This document shows positions 8,557 through 17,523 of a DNA stretch of 64,000 nt, piece by piece; position 1 is the stretch's first letter, and each line of letters begins with the position of its first letter. The stretch comes from Bacteroidia bacterium (lineage in GTDB: Bacteria; Bacteroidota; Bacteroidia; Chitinophagales; Chitinophagaceae). The DNA is taken from assembly GCA_030427635.1 (NCBI GenBank), contig JAUIBA010000003.1, positions 1-64,000 on the forward strand, given 5' to 3'. The translations under genes and the position numbers were made by a program. Under the pieces are notes generated by a model. It was not told the origin of the DNA and ran no database searches. It was given only the letters and a program-made list of their open reading frames with translations.

Positions 8557-9780
8557 TTAATAAAACTGTGTCAGATATGGGTAGCGCTCCTCATACAGCT
8601 TCTTTACCCGGCTCAGGATGGTATTACGCAGCCCGTCTATATTCCGCTTTTCTATAGCCGATACAAATATGGCAGAGTTGCCCGTCTGAGATTGCCAGCG
8701 GGCTTCAAGGTCGGTAAGCATCTCTTTCTTTACAGACTCGTCCAGCCACTCGTCAAACGTATTCTTTTCATACATATCCATCTTGTTAAAGATGACAAGT
8801 ATGGGTTTGTCAAATGCCTTTATATCCTGTAGTGTTTTGTTTACCACGCCCATCTGGTCTTCATAGCCGGGGTGCGATATATCTACCACATGCAGCAGGC
8901 AGTCGGCTTCGCGCACCTCATCCAGCGTACTCTTGAAGCTTTCTACCAGGTGGTGTGGCAGCTTGCGTATAAAACCTACCGTATCGCTGAGCAGGAAGGG
9001 GGTCTGCTCATACACAACTTTACGGGTGGTAGTATCCAGTGTGGCAAAGAGTTTGTTCTCGGCAAACACTTCCGACTTACTTAGTATGGTCATCAGGGTA
9101 CTCTTGCCTACATTGGTATAGCCCACCAGTGCCACACGCACATATGTACCGCGTTCCTTGCGCTGTGTTACGGCCTGTTTATCTATCTCACCCAGCCGTT
9201 TGCGCAGCAGGGCTATTTTGTCCTTTACTATACGGCGGTCGGTTTCTATTTCCGTTTCCCCCGGGCCCCTGCTACCGATACCGCCTCCCTGGCGTTCCAG
9301 GTGTTTCCACATACCCTTCAGCCTGGGCAGTATATACTGGTATTGTGCCAGTTCTACCTGCACCTTGGCCTGGGCCGTTTTGGCACGGCTGGCAAATATG
9401 TCCAGTATCAGGTCGCTGCGGTCTATGGTGCGTATGCCTGTGGCTTCTGTTATATTGCCTATCTGTGAGCCGGTAAGCTCATCATCAAAAATGATGAGTG
9501 TAGCACCCCGCGCATGGGCATACTCTTTTATCTCCTCCAGCTTGCCCTTACCTACAAAGGTTTTGCTGTCGGGTTTGGGTAGTTTCTGTATAAATGTTTT
9601 TACAGCGGTAGCGCCGGCTGTCTCTGCCAGAAACGCCAGCTCTTCCAGATATTCTTTGGCCAGGGTCTCGGTCTGCTCTTTGTATATGAGACCTACCAGT
9701 ATCGCCTTTTCTTCCTGATGTACTTTATTATTCTTATCGAGCAATGTATCCGATGTGTTTTTATTTGCCGGAACAGGCAA
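8557..9780 (-). CDS. hflX: ribosome-associated GTPase HflX
   Basis: HflX binds the 50S subunit and splits stalled or hibernating ribosomes, notably after heat stress. The product has the HflX N-terminal domain, the glycine-rich linker (RQGGGIGSRGPGETEIETDRR) and a G domain with G1 GYTNVGKST, switch/G3 DTVGFIRKLPHHLVESF and G4 NKMD. Length (about 400) is typical. The start is uncertain: TTG at 9780 lies one base after a perfect -7 box, which would make it leaderless or too early; TTG at 9744 is an alternative, and HflX homology only begins at about residue 24. Confidence 0.95.
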   Translation of the reverse strand: MPVPANKNTSDTLLDKNNKVHQEEKAILVGLIYKEQTETLAKEYLEELAFLAETAGATAVKTFIQKLPKPDSKTFVGKGKLEEIKEYAHARGATLIIFDDELTGSQIGNITEATGIRTIDRSDLILDIFASRAKTAQAKVQVELAQYQYILPRLKGMWKHLERQGGGIGSRGPGETEIETDRRIVKDKIALLRKRLGEIDKQAVTQRKERGTYVRVALVGYTNVGKSTLMTILSKSEVFAENKLFATLDTTTRKVVYEQTPFLLSDTVGFIRKLPHHLVESFKSTLDEVREADCLLHVVDISHPGYEDQMGVVNKTLQDIKAFDKPILVIFNKMDMYEKNTFDEWLDESVKKEMLTDLEARWQSQTGNSAIFVSAIEKRNIDGLRNTILSRVKKLYEERYPYLTQFY

Positions 9781-9781
9781 T

Positions 9782-9790
9782 GCAAAGCTA
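9782..9790 (-). promoter_or_regulatory. -7 box for hflX
   Basis: On the minus strand TAGCTTTGC is an exact TAnnTTTGC directly before the TTG at 9780, which argues for a very short leader or a slightly later start codon. Confidence 0.45.
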
Positions 9791-9862
9791 GCATATTCAG
9801 ACTACAGACAGATAATACACTGCCGGATGTATAGCATATTTTTTGCCAGCGTTTCTGCCAGA

Positions 9863-10228
9863 TTATTTCTTCGTTTCAGCAGCTTCGTTTTCCTGCACTC
9901 TGAACTGTACTATTCTGGTTATCAGGTCATCCGGCAGTGGCTGCCCGGTCGGGAACTGTACCGAACCTTTGGCATGTACATATTCCTGCTTCTCTGCTGC
10001 AAAAGCAGTAATGCCCGATGGGGTAGGGTAGAAGCCTATATGCTTTTTTGCCGCGGCATAATATACCAGTATGCGCCCGCAGTACCGTAGTGCAGGCATA
10101 CCATAGCTTATGGTTTCCTCTGCCTGTGGTGCCGCCGCTCTGATGATGGTACGCATTTGCTGCAGCAGGGGCTGCATAGCAGCTGGTTGTAATGATATAT
10201 AGGTATCAGTATCGTTACCGGTAGTCAT
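9863..10228 (-). CDS. DUF1801-domain protein
   Basis: A 121-residue cytoplasmic protein with the DUF1801 (YdhG-like) pattern: an N-terminal helix with repeated Gln/Leu (LLQQMRTIIRAAAPQAEETISYGMP), the strand pair RILVYYAAAKKHIGFYPTP, and KGSVQFPTGQPLPDDLITRIV. The fold is widespread, and no reaction has been established for it as far as I know. It ends in a short charged tail. It lies between hflX and a convergently oriented terminator region, with its own start at ATG 10228. Confidence 0.8.
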   Translation of the reverse strand: MTTGNDTDTYISLQPAAMQPLLQQMRTIIRAAAPQAEETISYGMPALRYCGRILVYYAAAKKHIGFYPTPSGITAFAAEKQEYVHAKGSVQFPTGQPLPDDLITRIVQFRVQENEAAETKK

Positions 10229-10284
10229 AGCATATGTATGTGAGTAGCTGCAAACCTATGCATATTTACACATGTTGCAGCAAA

Positions 10285-10317
10285 GCAAAAGCCTTCCGAA
10301 TCGTGGGAGGCTTTTGC
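10285..10317. terminator. terminator downstream of the T9SS cargo gene
   Basis: A 13-bp stem with one mismatch (GCAAAAGCCTTCC / GGGAGGCTTTTGC) and a 7-nt loop sits 14 bp past the stop codon of the 10331-11647 gene. The A-rich and T-rich stem ends allow it to act on either strand. Confidence 0.7.
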
Positions 10318-10330
10318 CTGGTCATTACTG

Positions 10331-11647
10331 TTACTTTATTACGGAGAATTGCTCGGATATCTTTCCTTGTTTGCCCACCAGTGTCAGTATATAGTGGCCT
10401 GGAGGAAGGTGGGAAATGGGTATCGTTTCCGTGTAGTACATACGCGGGCCTGAGGTCCAGCCGGTATATGTTTTTCCCTGCATATCGGTAATGGTTGCAG
10501 CGAAAGGCTGCGCTTCCTGCCATACTACGGATAGGTGGAGCTCGTTTGCTGCCGGTACAGGATATAGCTTTATGGTTGCCATACCGGCAGGTGCATCTTT
10601 TACCGATGCCGGTATCGTTTCATAATGAAAGCGGCTACCACACCAGGATGTGGCTATGTCCCATGTGCCGGTTCCTGTATTCCATTCTTCAAAATAGTGG
10701 AGGTCTGGTTTCCCATAGGCGTTATATATATAATTGTTTCTGTAGGCGCTGTCTGGCGTGTGCGTAATGGGATTCCACCCCATCGTTACACTTGTCCGGG
10801 GTTGATGCAGCATAGCAAAATCTCTGTTCAGTATTTGCCATGTGGTATCCCATGAGGTGCCGGAATAGTTTTCCCGCAGTTCGGTAATACGGTTGTCGGC
10901 CCCATCATAGGAAAACAATGTTCTGTATGTATCATACCATGCCAGAGTTGCTGTGTTCCACGATTGCGATGTCTCGATAGTAAGCCTGTCTGCAGCGTCC
11001 CATGTGTTGGTCAGTTTAGAATACGGCTCCCAGGTGGTAGTAGCGGTATTATAGTCATCTTCGGTACAGGTAGCAATTTTTCCTGTTCCGGTATAGGTAT
11101 ATGTCAGCCGCATATATCCATTCCATACACCGCTGGCATAGTTTTCATTCTGTTCAGTGATGATACGTCCGTCAGCATCTCTCACATATACGGTCCGTTG
11201 CAATGGTGCCCACTGCATCGTAACCCCGTTCCAGTTGTCATTAATAGCGGTATCCATATATCCTGCCGCATTGAATGTCTGTCGGTAACGGGAGTATGCA
11301 GCACCGGGTACGCCCGCTATAAAGGGGTACTGTGTAGCTGTATCATAATACCAGTACCACTGGTGTTCCCGCTCATTCAGATAGCCACCTTGAGCTCCGC
11401 TATAGGTCAGTGAAAAGCTGTCTATAGGGCTAAACGAGCCGGATGTATAGTTCAGATTTGCCGCAGATATCATGCGGATGTCGGCAGCTGTGCTCTTATT
11501 CATGGTGCCGGAATGTGCTTCCTGTGCTAGGTACATTGTGGTTGGGCTGTACCTGAGCGGATGAGGTACAGCATATGTCTGTGCTGATAGCTGTTGCGGT
11601 ATGGCCCATAGCATAGCCATCAGCATACCGGTTAAGGTTCTGTTCAT
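10331..11647 (-). CDS. T9SS-exported protein with Tyr/Trp-rich repeats
   Basis: The signal peptide (ending QQLSAQ) and a C-terminal type A sorting domain (about 360-438: IKLYPVPAANELHL, ITDMQGKTY, LPPGHYILTL) mark this as cargo of the type IX secretion system, exported to the cell surface or medium. The 300 residues between consist of degenerate repeats of about 35-40 residues with aromatic landmarks (W..Y.R....YD..D.ITE), of the kind found in Rhs-like or surface repeat proteins of Bacteroidota. No catalytic motif is visible. The function is unknown; adhesion is only a guess. Confidence 0.8.
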   Translation of the reverse strand: MNRTLTGMLMAMLWAIPQQLSAQTYAVPHPLRYSPTTMYLAQEAHSGTMNKSTAADIRMISAANLNYTSGSFSPIDSFSLTYSGAQGGYLNEREHQWYWYYDTATQYPFIAGVPGAAYSRYRQTFNAAGYMDTAINDNWNGVTMQWAPLQRTVYVRDADGRIITEQNENYASGVWNGYMRLTYTYTGTGKIATCTEDDYNTATTTWEPYSKLTNTWDAADRLTIETSQSWNTATLAWYDTYRTLFSYDGADNRITELRENYSGTSWDTTWQILNRDFAMLHQPRTSVTMGWNPITHTPDSAYRNNYIYNAYGKPDLHYFEEWNTGTGTWDIATSWCGSRFHYETIPASVKDAPAGMATIKLYPVPAANELHLSVVWQEAQPFAATITDMQGKTYTGWTSGPRMYYTETIPISHLPPGHYILTLVGKQGKISEQFSVIK

Positions 11648-11787
11648 TGTGTGTTTCTGATGTTTGGTTTGAATAATTAGTGCAGGTAGCGGTATCCTTA
11701 TAGTGCTATATTGAGATATTCATGCTGGTTAGTATATAAACGTATTTAGTAGCATGAAATTGTGCTGTTCGTTTTTTTTCGGTGCAG

Positions 11788-13038
11788 CTAATTGTGTGTC
11801 AGCGGGTTATTTCTGTCCATCAGCAGGTGAGTATACAGAACCAGATACCAGATGAAAAGCGGCAGTCTTATAAGGGGCTGCACACTACTGCGGCTCAGGT
11901 CGTGGCACAGTGTGGCCATTGAATCTCCGGGTACCATTGTTTTCATAAATGCGCCGTGAGATTCGAAGAATGCATACTCAGTTATGTAGGTAAGTGCGGC
12001 CAGTGTATAACCGGCTACCAGCATCCACTGCACTCTGCGCGATACGGTGGTGTACCACATTACTATCAGTGGCAGAAACCACAGTATATAGGGTGGAGAG
12101 TAGCCTGGCCCGAAGGTGGGTAGAAATACAAGCAGTGATAGTGCGGCGGCTACTATCTGGTGTGCCGTAAGCGAAGTGCGCCTGTGCAGCCGCCATGCAG
12201 CTGTAAGCATTACGGTAGATAGCAGAAACGGGGAGGCTGCACTCCACGCATCTACCCCGGTCTCGGCATGGAGTACATGCAGTATGCCGGTAAAGCCATA
12301 CCAGCCACTCATAGATCGGTAGCTGAGCACATGGGTAGATACGCCCACCGGCGCCAGTGTATAAATGACGCTCATGCCAATACATACAGGAGTCAGTACC
12401 ATGAGTGCGCCGGTAAGCGTTATTGTTTTTGCCCTCTCACGTATGCCCATTATCAGTAAGGGAGTCAGTACTATTGGTACCGTTTTGGCCAGTATGCCCA
12501 TACCCAGAAAGAAGCATGCAGCCAGCCAGTACTCTTCCCTTTTTTGTGTCACATATTCCATCAGGGTATAGATGAACAGTAATATCCAGCAGGATACCAG
12601 AATATCGAAATTGCAGTGCTGACAACTGAGAAATACAGATACAGGGTTAATGGCCAGTGCTGTAATCAGCAGTGAGGTTATCCGGTGTTTTTTGAAGAAG
12701 CGGGTGAGTATTACATAGCAGATAGTAAGTGCGGTCACTTCGCCGGCTATCAGTATGCTTTGTATAATGAGGGTGGTGGGTATATGCAGCACATCCGAAA
12801 GACGGCCGGCAAAGAATATAATCTGCATCCAGAATGGAGGCCAGTTAAGCACACCTGTCACTTCGTAGGGGTTGCCCCCGGCACGCAGCACATCTGTTAC
12901 GTCCAGCCATGCATATAAATCGCGGGAGTACACCTGAGGCATGAGCATTATAAACAGGATGCGTACCGCAAGCAGTATTATCACAGTTACCCAAAGGGGT
13001 TTGTGACTGGTTGTGGTATGGGGAGTGGGTATGCTCAT
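11788..13038 (-). CDS. GT-C/GT87-like polyprenol-sugar mannosyltransferase-type membrane protein
   Basis: This multi-pass membrane protein has about ten hydrophobic helices. Its first extracytoplasmic loop carries the GT-C pattern: an acidic residue soon after helix 1 (SRDLYAWLD), then GGNPYEVTGVLNWPP, the GT87/DUF2029-type signature. Members transfer sugars from polyprenyl-phosphate donors to lipids or glycans. A second acidic/His segment (QHCNFDILVS) fits the family. The ATG at 13038 is preferred; the frame is open to an upstream ATG at 13077, also possible because the preceding gene ends at 13087. The acceptor is unknown. Confidence 0.7.
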   Translation of the reverse strand: MSIPTPHTTTSHKPLWVTVIILLAVRILFIMLMPQVYSRDLYAWLDVTDVLRAGGNPYEVTGVLNWPPFWMQIIFFAGRLSDVLHIPTTLIIQSILIAGEVTALTICYVILTRFFKKHRITSLLITALAINPVSVFLSCQHCNFDILVSCWILLFIYTLMEYVTQKREEYWLAACFFLGMGILAKTVPIVLTPLLIMGIRERAKTITLTGALMVLTPVCIGMSVIYTLAPVGVSTHVLSYRSMSGWYGFTGILHVLHAETGVDAWSAASPFLLSTVMLTAAWRLHRRTSLTAHQIVAAALSLLVFLPTFGPGYSPPYILWFLPLIVMWYTTVSRRVQWMLVAGYTLAALTYITEYAFFESHGAFMKTMVPGDSMATLCHDLSRSSVQPLIRLPLFIWYLVLYTHLLMDRNNPLTHN

Positions 13039-13086
13039 GGAGGATGCTATGCTATAAATATAGTGTGTTACCGGCAATAAGAATCA

Positions 13087-14649
13087 TTAACCGGCATAGT
13101 GCTGCTGCACACACATTTCAGCACAGCGCTCACCGTCTATTGCCGCCGATACTATGCCTCCGGCATATCCTGCACCTTCGGCACATGGGAAAAGGCCTTT
13201 TATCTGCACATGTTCCAGTGTTTCCTTATCACGGGGTATGCGTACCGGTGAGCTGGTGCGGCTCTCTGTTGCTACCATTACGGCTTCCTCAGTATAGTAG
13301 CCCTTCATTTTCTTCCCAAAGGTCACTACCGCTTTTTGCAGGGCAGCATGTACTTCCTGTGGCAATACCGTTTTCAGCGGTACGCTGTGCAGGCCGGGCA
13401 GGTAAGAGCATCCGGGTAGGGTAGCGGAGCGTTTGCCGTTTACAAAGTCGGTCATGCGCTGTGCCGGTGCTACCAGTAGCCCGCCACCGGCTTTAAATGC
13501 CTGCTGCTCTACCATCTGCTGGTAGTGCATAGCAGCCAGTGGTCCGGTAAAACCATATCGGGCAAAATCTTTTTCGTCTACAGCCACCACAGTGCCTGAA
13601 TTGGCATAGGGGTTGTTACGTTTGGAAGGGCTCCAGCCATTTACCACCACCTCTCCCGGGGCCGTAGCTGCCGGAGCTATGATGCCACCGGGGCACATGC
13701 AGAATGAGAATACGCCACGGCCGGTTTCCTGTGCCACTAGTGAGTAGCTGGCAGGAGGCAGTCCGGTTTCTCTGACCGTACAGTGATACTGTGCAGCATC
13801 AATAATGCTCTGAGGGTGCTCTATACGCACACCTAGTGCAAAGGGTTTACACTCTATAAGTATCTTTTTCCGGTGCAGGAGCTCAAAGATGTCCCGGGCA
13901 GAATGTCCTGTAGCCAGGATTACTGCGCCGGATTTGATTACCGTGCCATCATCCGTCTTTATACCGTTTATCCTGTCGCCGTCCAGTAGCAGGTCCGTCA
14001 TACGGGTATTGAACAGTACTTCGCCACCACAGGCTATTATCTGCTCGCGCATGGCGGTGATAATATGCGGTAATTTATTGGTGCCTATATGAGGGTGAGC
14101 ATCAATGAGTATTTCCTCTGCTGCGCCAAAGTGGTGAAACAACTGCAGTATCCGCTGCACATTGCCACGTTTGGTAGACCGTGTGTACAGCTTACCATCA
14201 CTATAGGTGCCTGCACCACCCTCACCAAAGCAGTAGTTCGACTCAGGATTTACTACTCCTTCTTTGTTTATAGCCGCAAGATCTCTGCGACGGCTGCGCA
14301 CATCTTTGCCCCGCTCTATGATGATAGGTTTACGCCCCAGCGATATGAGCCGCAGAGCAGCAAACAGCCCTGCAGGTCCGGCTCCTACTATCACTACAGC
14401 CGGTACATTGCTTACGTTCTGCAGCTGCGGGTCAAATGCAGGTGCCTCTGGCAGCGGTTCATTAACCGCTATTGTTACCTGCAGTACAAAGCGTGCCTGC
14501 CGGGAGCGTGCATCTATGGAGCGTTTCAGTATACGGTGGCCTGTTATGCTTTTCGTGGTCACGCCGCATTCCTCGGCAGCTACGCGCAGTATGGTGCGGG
14601 TGTCTGCTGCATCGGCAGGGGCCAGTACTATGTTCACTGTTTTTATCAT
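13087..14649 (-). CDS. COG2509-type FAD-dependent dehydrogenase
   Basis: The 520-residue product matches the uncharacterised FAD-dependent dehydrogenase family COG2509. It has an N-terminal ~80-residue domain with a conserved basic pattern (RILKRSIDARS), the FAD-binding motif VGAGPAGLFAALRL (about 88-101), the family-specific FGEGGAGTYSDGKLYTR, CPGGIIAPAAT, and a C-terminal FAD-closing segment (GLFPCAEGAGYAGGIVSAAIDG). The physiological substrate is not established. It lies 48 bp before the membrane glycosyltransferase on the same strand, so they may share a transcript, although no functional link is evident. Confidence 0.9.
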   Translation of the reverse strand: MIKTVNIVLAPADAADTRTILRVAAEECGVTTKSITGHRILKRSIDARSRQARFVLQVTIAVNEPLPEAPAFDPQLQNVSNVPAVVIVGAGPAGLFAALRLISLGRKPIIIERGKDVRSRRRDLAAINKEGVVNPESNYCFGEGGAGTYSDGKLYTRSTKRGNVQRILQLFHHFGAAEEILIDAHPHIGTNKLPHIITAMREQIIACGGEVLFNTRMTDLLLDGDRINGIKTDDGTVIKSGAVILATGHSARDIFELLHRKKILIECKPFALGVRIEHPQSIIDAAQYHCTVRETGLPPASYSLVAQETGRGVFSFCMCPGGIIAPAATAPGEVVVNGWSPSKRNNPYANSGTVVAVDEKDFARYGFTGPLAAMHYQQMVEQQAFKAGGGLLVAPAQRMTDFVNGKRSATLPGCSYLPGLHSVPLKTVLPQEVHAALQKAVVTFGKKMKGYYTEEAVMVATESRTSSPVRIPRDKETLEHVQIKGLFPCAEGAGYAGGIVSAAIDGERCAEMCVQQHYAG

Positions 14650-14697
14650 GCTGCGGCAACCGGGGAAAATAAAAGTTCTGGAGTTGTTTGAATCCGT

Positions 14698-15066
14698 TTA
14701 TATAAGGTCCTTGCCCTCAAAGCTCATCTTCAGATAGCTGAACATGAGTATGATGGAGGCAGCTATACTTAATACTCCTGCTCCTACCATGCCGTATATG
14801 AATGGGTCAAATCCGGCCTTGCCGCCCCATGCCACAAAATGCAGCGTGCCGAATATGGACATCAGCAGCACAATGATACCTACTACCAGGTTGGCAATGC
14901 GATGATTATAATATGCCTGTATCGTAAAAATCACCAGCATGATAAGTGCATTATAATTAATACCTCCGCCTGCATACAGGCCCGCTATTACCCATGACAG
15001 GGATAGCAGTATGAGGAAGCCGTAAGCGGCATACACCAGTTTCCGGTAAGACAGTTTTTTCTGCAT
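14698..15066 (-). CDS. small membrane protein with four predicted helices
   Basis: From the ATG at 15066 the product is 122 residues: a short basic N-terminus (MQKKLSYRKLV) and four hydrophobic segments. The frame extends to 15207, but that part is not hydrophobic or signal-like and would overlap the start region of the divergent gene, so the shorter form is preferred. It resembles the many uncharacterised four-helix membrane proteins of Bacteroidota. No function can be assigned. Confidence 0.6.
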   Translation of the reverse strand: MQKKLSYRKLVYAAYGFLILLSLSWVIAGLYAGGGINYNALIMLVIFTIQAYYNHRIANLVVGIIVLLMSIFGTLHFVAWGGKAGFDPFIYGMVGAGVLSIAASIILMFSYLKMSFEGKDLI

Positions 15067-15195
15067 TGCTGATGCAAAGATAAATGTTCGTTTTTTCCTG
15101 GCGATAAAAAGCAGGTAGTACATATTCCGGTACATTTCGGGAGGCTGAACATCATATGGCCCGTTGCATGGTAGGGAGTTTTCAAATTGTCTCAT

Positions 15196-15203
15196 TATTT
15201 TTG
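15196..15203 (+). promoter_or_regulatory. -7 box for the TPR/GT-C membrane protein
   Basis: TATTTTTG is an exact TAnnTTTG, 18 bp before the ATG at 15222. This supports the internal ATG over the upstream in-frame ATG at 15156. No clear -33 element was seen. Confidence 0.45.
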
Positions 15204-15221
15204 GCAATATCTTATTGCTAC

Positions 15222-17519
15222 ATGGCTAAGTCAGGAAAGAAAAATAATAATGCATCATCAAAGCCGGTAAGTAAACCGCAGCCGGTGAGCAAACCGCAGC
15301 CCACGGCTACAGGTACAGCTCATACTGCGGTATCAGGTGCCGCCGGTTTGTTCACTATCCGCAATCTCTGTATCATTCTGGGGCTGGTGTCCTTTGTTGT
15401 ATACTTTAATACAATATGGAATGGGTTTGTGATGGACGATGTAATGGTGCTGAAGGAAAACCGTATGGTACTTAAAGGTATGAGCGCTGTACCAGAGCTG
15501 CTCACCACACCGCACATGCGTGGTTATCTTATTATACCTAACGATTTGTACCGCCCGCTTTCTCTGGTCATGTTTGCTATTGAGTATCAGCTGTTTGGCC
15601 TGTCTCCGGCAGCACACCACTTTTTCAATATTCTCACATTTGCGGGTTGCAGCATTATGCTGTTTCTCTTCCTCAATAAGTTTTTTGATGGTGCACGTAT
15701 CGGCCTTGCTTTTCTGGCAGCCCTCATTTTTGCAGTACATCCGGTACATACCGAGGTGGTAGCTAACATTAAGAGCCGTGATGAGCTGATGTGTTTCTTC
15801 TTCGGTTTCTGGTCGCTCAATCTTTTTATGAACTATATGAAGGATGGGAAGATGTTGCAGTTGCTCCTGGGCACACTTATGTTCTACCTGTCTATCATTT
15901 CCAAAGAGACGGTCATAGCGTTTGTGGGTATCATTCCTATTCTTTTCTTTATATATAAGAATGGAGACCGTAAGCGGGCCATGTTTATTTCGGGTGCTAC
16001 GCTACTGGCCTTTGCCATATTTATGGGGGTACGCTCCTCTGTTCTTAATGCTTATGATGCTAATAATCCTGCTGCCAATGTAGAGTTTATTGATAACGCA
16101 CTTTCCGGTGCTCCTGACTTTCCGGTCACTGCCATTCAGGTATTCTGCACTAAGGTGGTAGTAATGGGGCATTATCTGAAGCTTATGTTTTTCCCCTATC
16201 CATTGGTTAGTACCTATTCTTACAATGCTATCCCCTTTGCCGACTTTTCCAGTATCGGTTTCTGGCTGTCACTACTGGCCAATGCTGCCCTGATTTACTT
16301 TATGGTAACCCGGTTTATGAAAGACCGTAAAGACCCATGGGCCTTTGGTATCATGTTCTACTTTGCTACCATTTTCCTGTTCTCTAACTTCCCGTTTCTT
16401 ATGGGTGCAGAACTGGCAGAGCGATTTGCATTTTTTGCCTCAGCAGGTACATGTCTGCTCATGGCGCTGGCTATTGAAAAATGGGTGCTGAAGGGACTGG
16501 CACAGCATGTGGCACAGCTCAATACAGGTAAAGTGCTTACCGTACTGGTACCACTGTGTCTGGTATACGGAGGCTGGGCTATAGCGCGCAATGCAGAGTG
16601 GAAAGATAACATAACCCTGTACAAGGCCGATGTAAAACGCTCCCCCAATGACACCCGTTTGTATCACAATGTGGGTTCTGCACTTGCAGAGGAGGTATAT
16701 GAGCAGGAGACTGACTCCCTGAAAAAGTTAGAAATAGATAATGAGGCGCTCACATACCTGCGCCGCGGAGCCGAAATATACCCGGGATATGCCGACCTGT
16801 ATGTGGAGATGGCACGTATATACGACCGTAAGAAAATCTATGATTCTGCCATAAAATACAATACGCTGGCACTGAAGCTGAACCCTATTAACTTCACTGC
16901 CAATAACAATCTGGGTAGTGTATTGCTTACTGCGGGCCGCTATCGCGAGGCCATCCCTTACTTCATGCTGGCCATGCAGTACAATCCCAATTTCAAGTAC
17001 GCATATATCAATGTGGCCCGATGCTATCAGCAGCTGCAGAAGTATGACTCGGCTATTATTAATTTCCGCAAGCTGCTGGAGTTTGAGCCGGATAATATTG
17101 ATGTTTACACAGAGATAGGCACCGGCCATTTCATGCAGCAGCATTATGATTCTGCTGCTTATTACTATAGCATAGTTGCCAAGGCAAAGCCGGATGACCC
17201 TAACATTGTTAATAACATAGGAGCCGTACTGCTCAATCAGCAGAAGTATGCCGAGGCGGTTCCTTATTTTCAGAAAGCGGTTGCTATCAATCCATCCTAT
17301 TTTAACGGGTACACTAATCTGGCACGGGCCTATTATTTCTCCGGTCAGTATCAGGCAGCTATTGAAACCATTAATAAGGAGATACAGCTGGATCAGCAGC
17401 AGGCAGTAAAAGATATACCTTATATAGCGCTCTGCTATCAGAAGATGGGAAACATGGCCGAAGCCCGCAGGTATGAGGCTATAGCAAAGCAGTACTACGC
17501 AAACTTTACGCTTGAGTAG
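15222..17519 (+). CDS. membrane glycosyltransferase-like protein with C-terminal TPRs (TMTC-like)
   Basis: The 765-residue product begins with a Lys/Pro/Gln-rich cytoplasmic tail, followed by about ten membrane helices to residue 450. The first loop (WNGFVMDDVMVLKENR) carries the Asp pair of GT-C enzymes, and VHTEVVANIKSRDEL is typical of the TMTC/DUF1736 type. The C-terminal 300 residues are at least six TPR units (for example YDSAIKYNTLALKLNP, YAEAVPYFQKAVAINP). Animal TMTC proteins are O-mannosyltransferases; bacterial relatives are mostly unstudied, so protein glycosylation here is an inference. Bacteroidota are known for O-glycosylating exported proteins. Confidence 0.8.
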   Translation: MAKSGKKNNNASSKPVSKPQPVSKPQPTATGTAHTAVSGAAGLFTIRNLCIILGLVSFVVYFNTIWNGFVMDDVMVLKENRMVLKGMSAVPELLTTPHMRGYLIIPNDLYRPLSLVMFAIEYQLFGLSPAAHHFFNILTFAGCSIMLFLFLNKFFDGARIGLAFLAALIFAVHPVHTEVVANIKSRDELMCFFFGFWSLNLFMNYMKDGKMLQLLLGTLMFYLSIISKETVIAFVGIIPILFFIYKNGDRKRAMFISGATLLAFAIFMGVRSSVLNAYDANNPAANVEFIDNALSGAPDFPVTAIQVFCTKVVVMGHYLKLMFFPYPLVSTYSYNAIPFADFSSIGFWLSLLANAALIYFMVTRFMKDRKDPWAFGIMFYFATIFLFSNFPFLMGAELAERFAFFASAGTCLLMALAIEKWVLKGLAQHVAQLNTGKVLTVLVPLCLVYGGWAIARNAEWKDNITLYKADVKRSPNDTRLYHNVGSALAEEVYEQETDSLKKLEIDNEALTYLRRGAEIYPGYADLYVEMARIYDRKKIYDSAIKYNTLALKLNPINFTANNNLGSVLLTAGRYREAIPYFMLAMQYNPNFKYAYINVARCYQQLQKYDSAIINFRKLLEFEPDNIDVYTEIGTGHFMQQHYDSAAYYYSIVAKAKPDDPNIVNNIGAVLLNQQKYAEAVPYFQKAVAINPSYFNGYTNLARAYYFSGQYQAAIETINKEIQLDQQQAVKDIPYIALCYQKMGNMAEARRYEAIAKQYYANFTLE

Positions 17520-17523
17520 TAGT

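Noticed and set aside
10331-11647. Rhs/YD-repeat toxin
   Set aside because: The aromatic repeats recall YD repeats, but there is no Rhs core motif or C-terminal toxin; instead the protein ends in a T9SS sorting domain.
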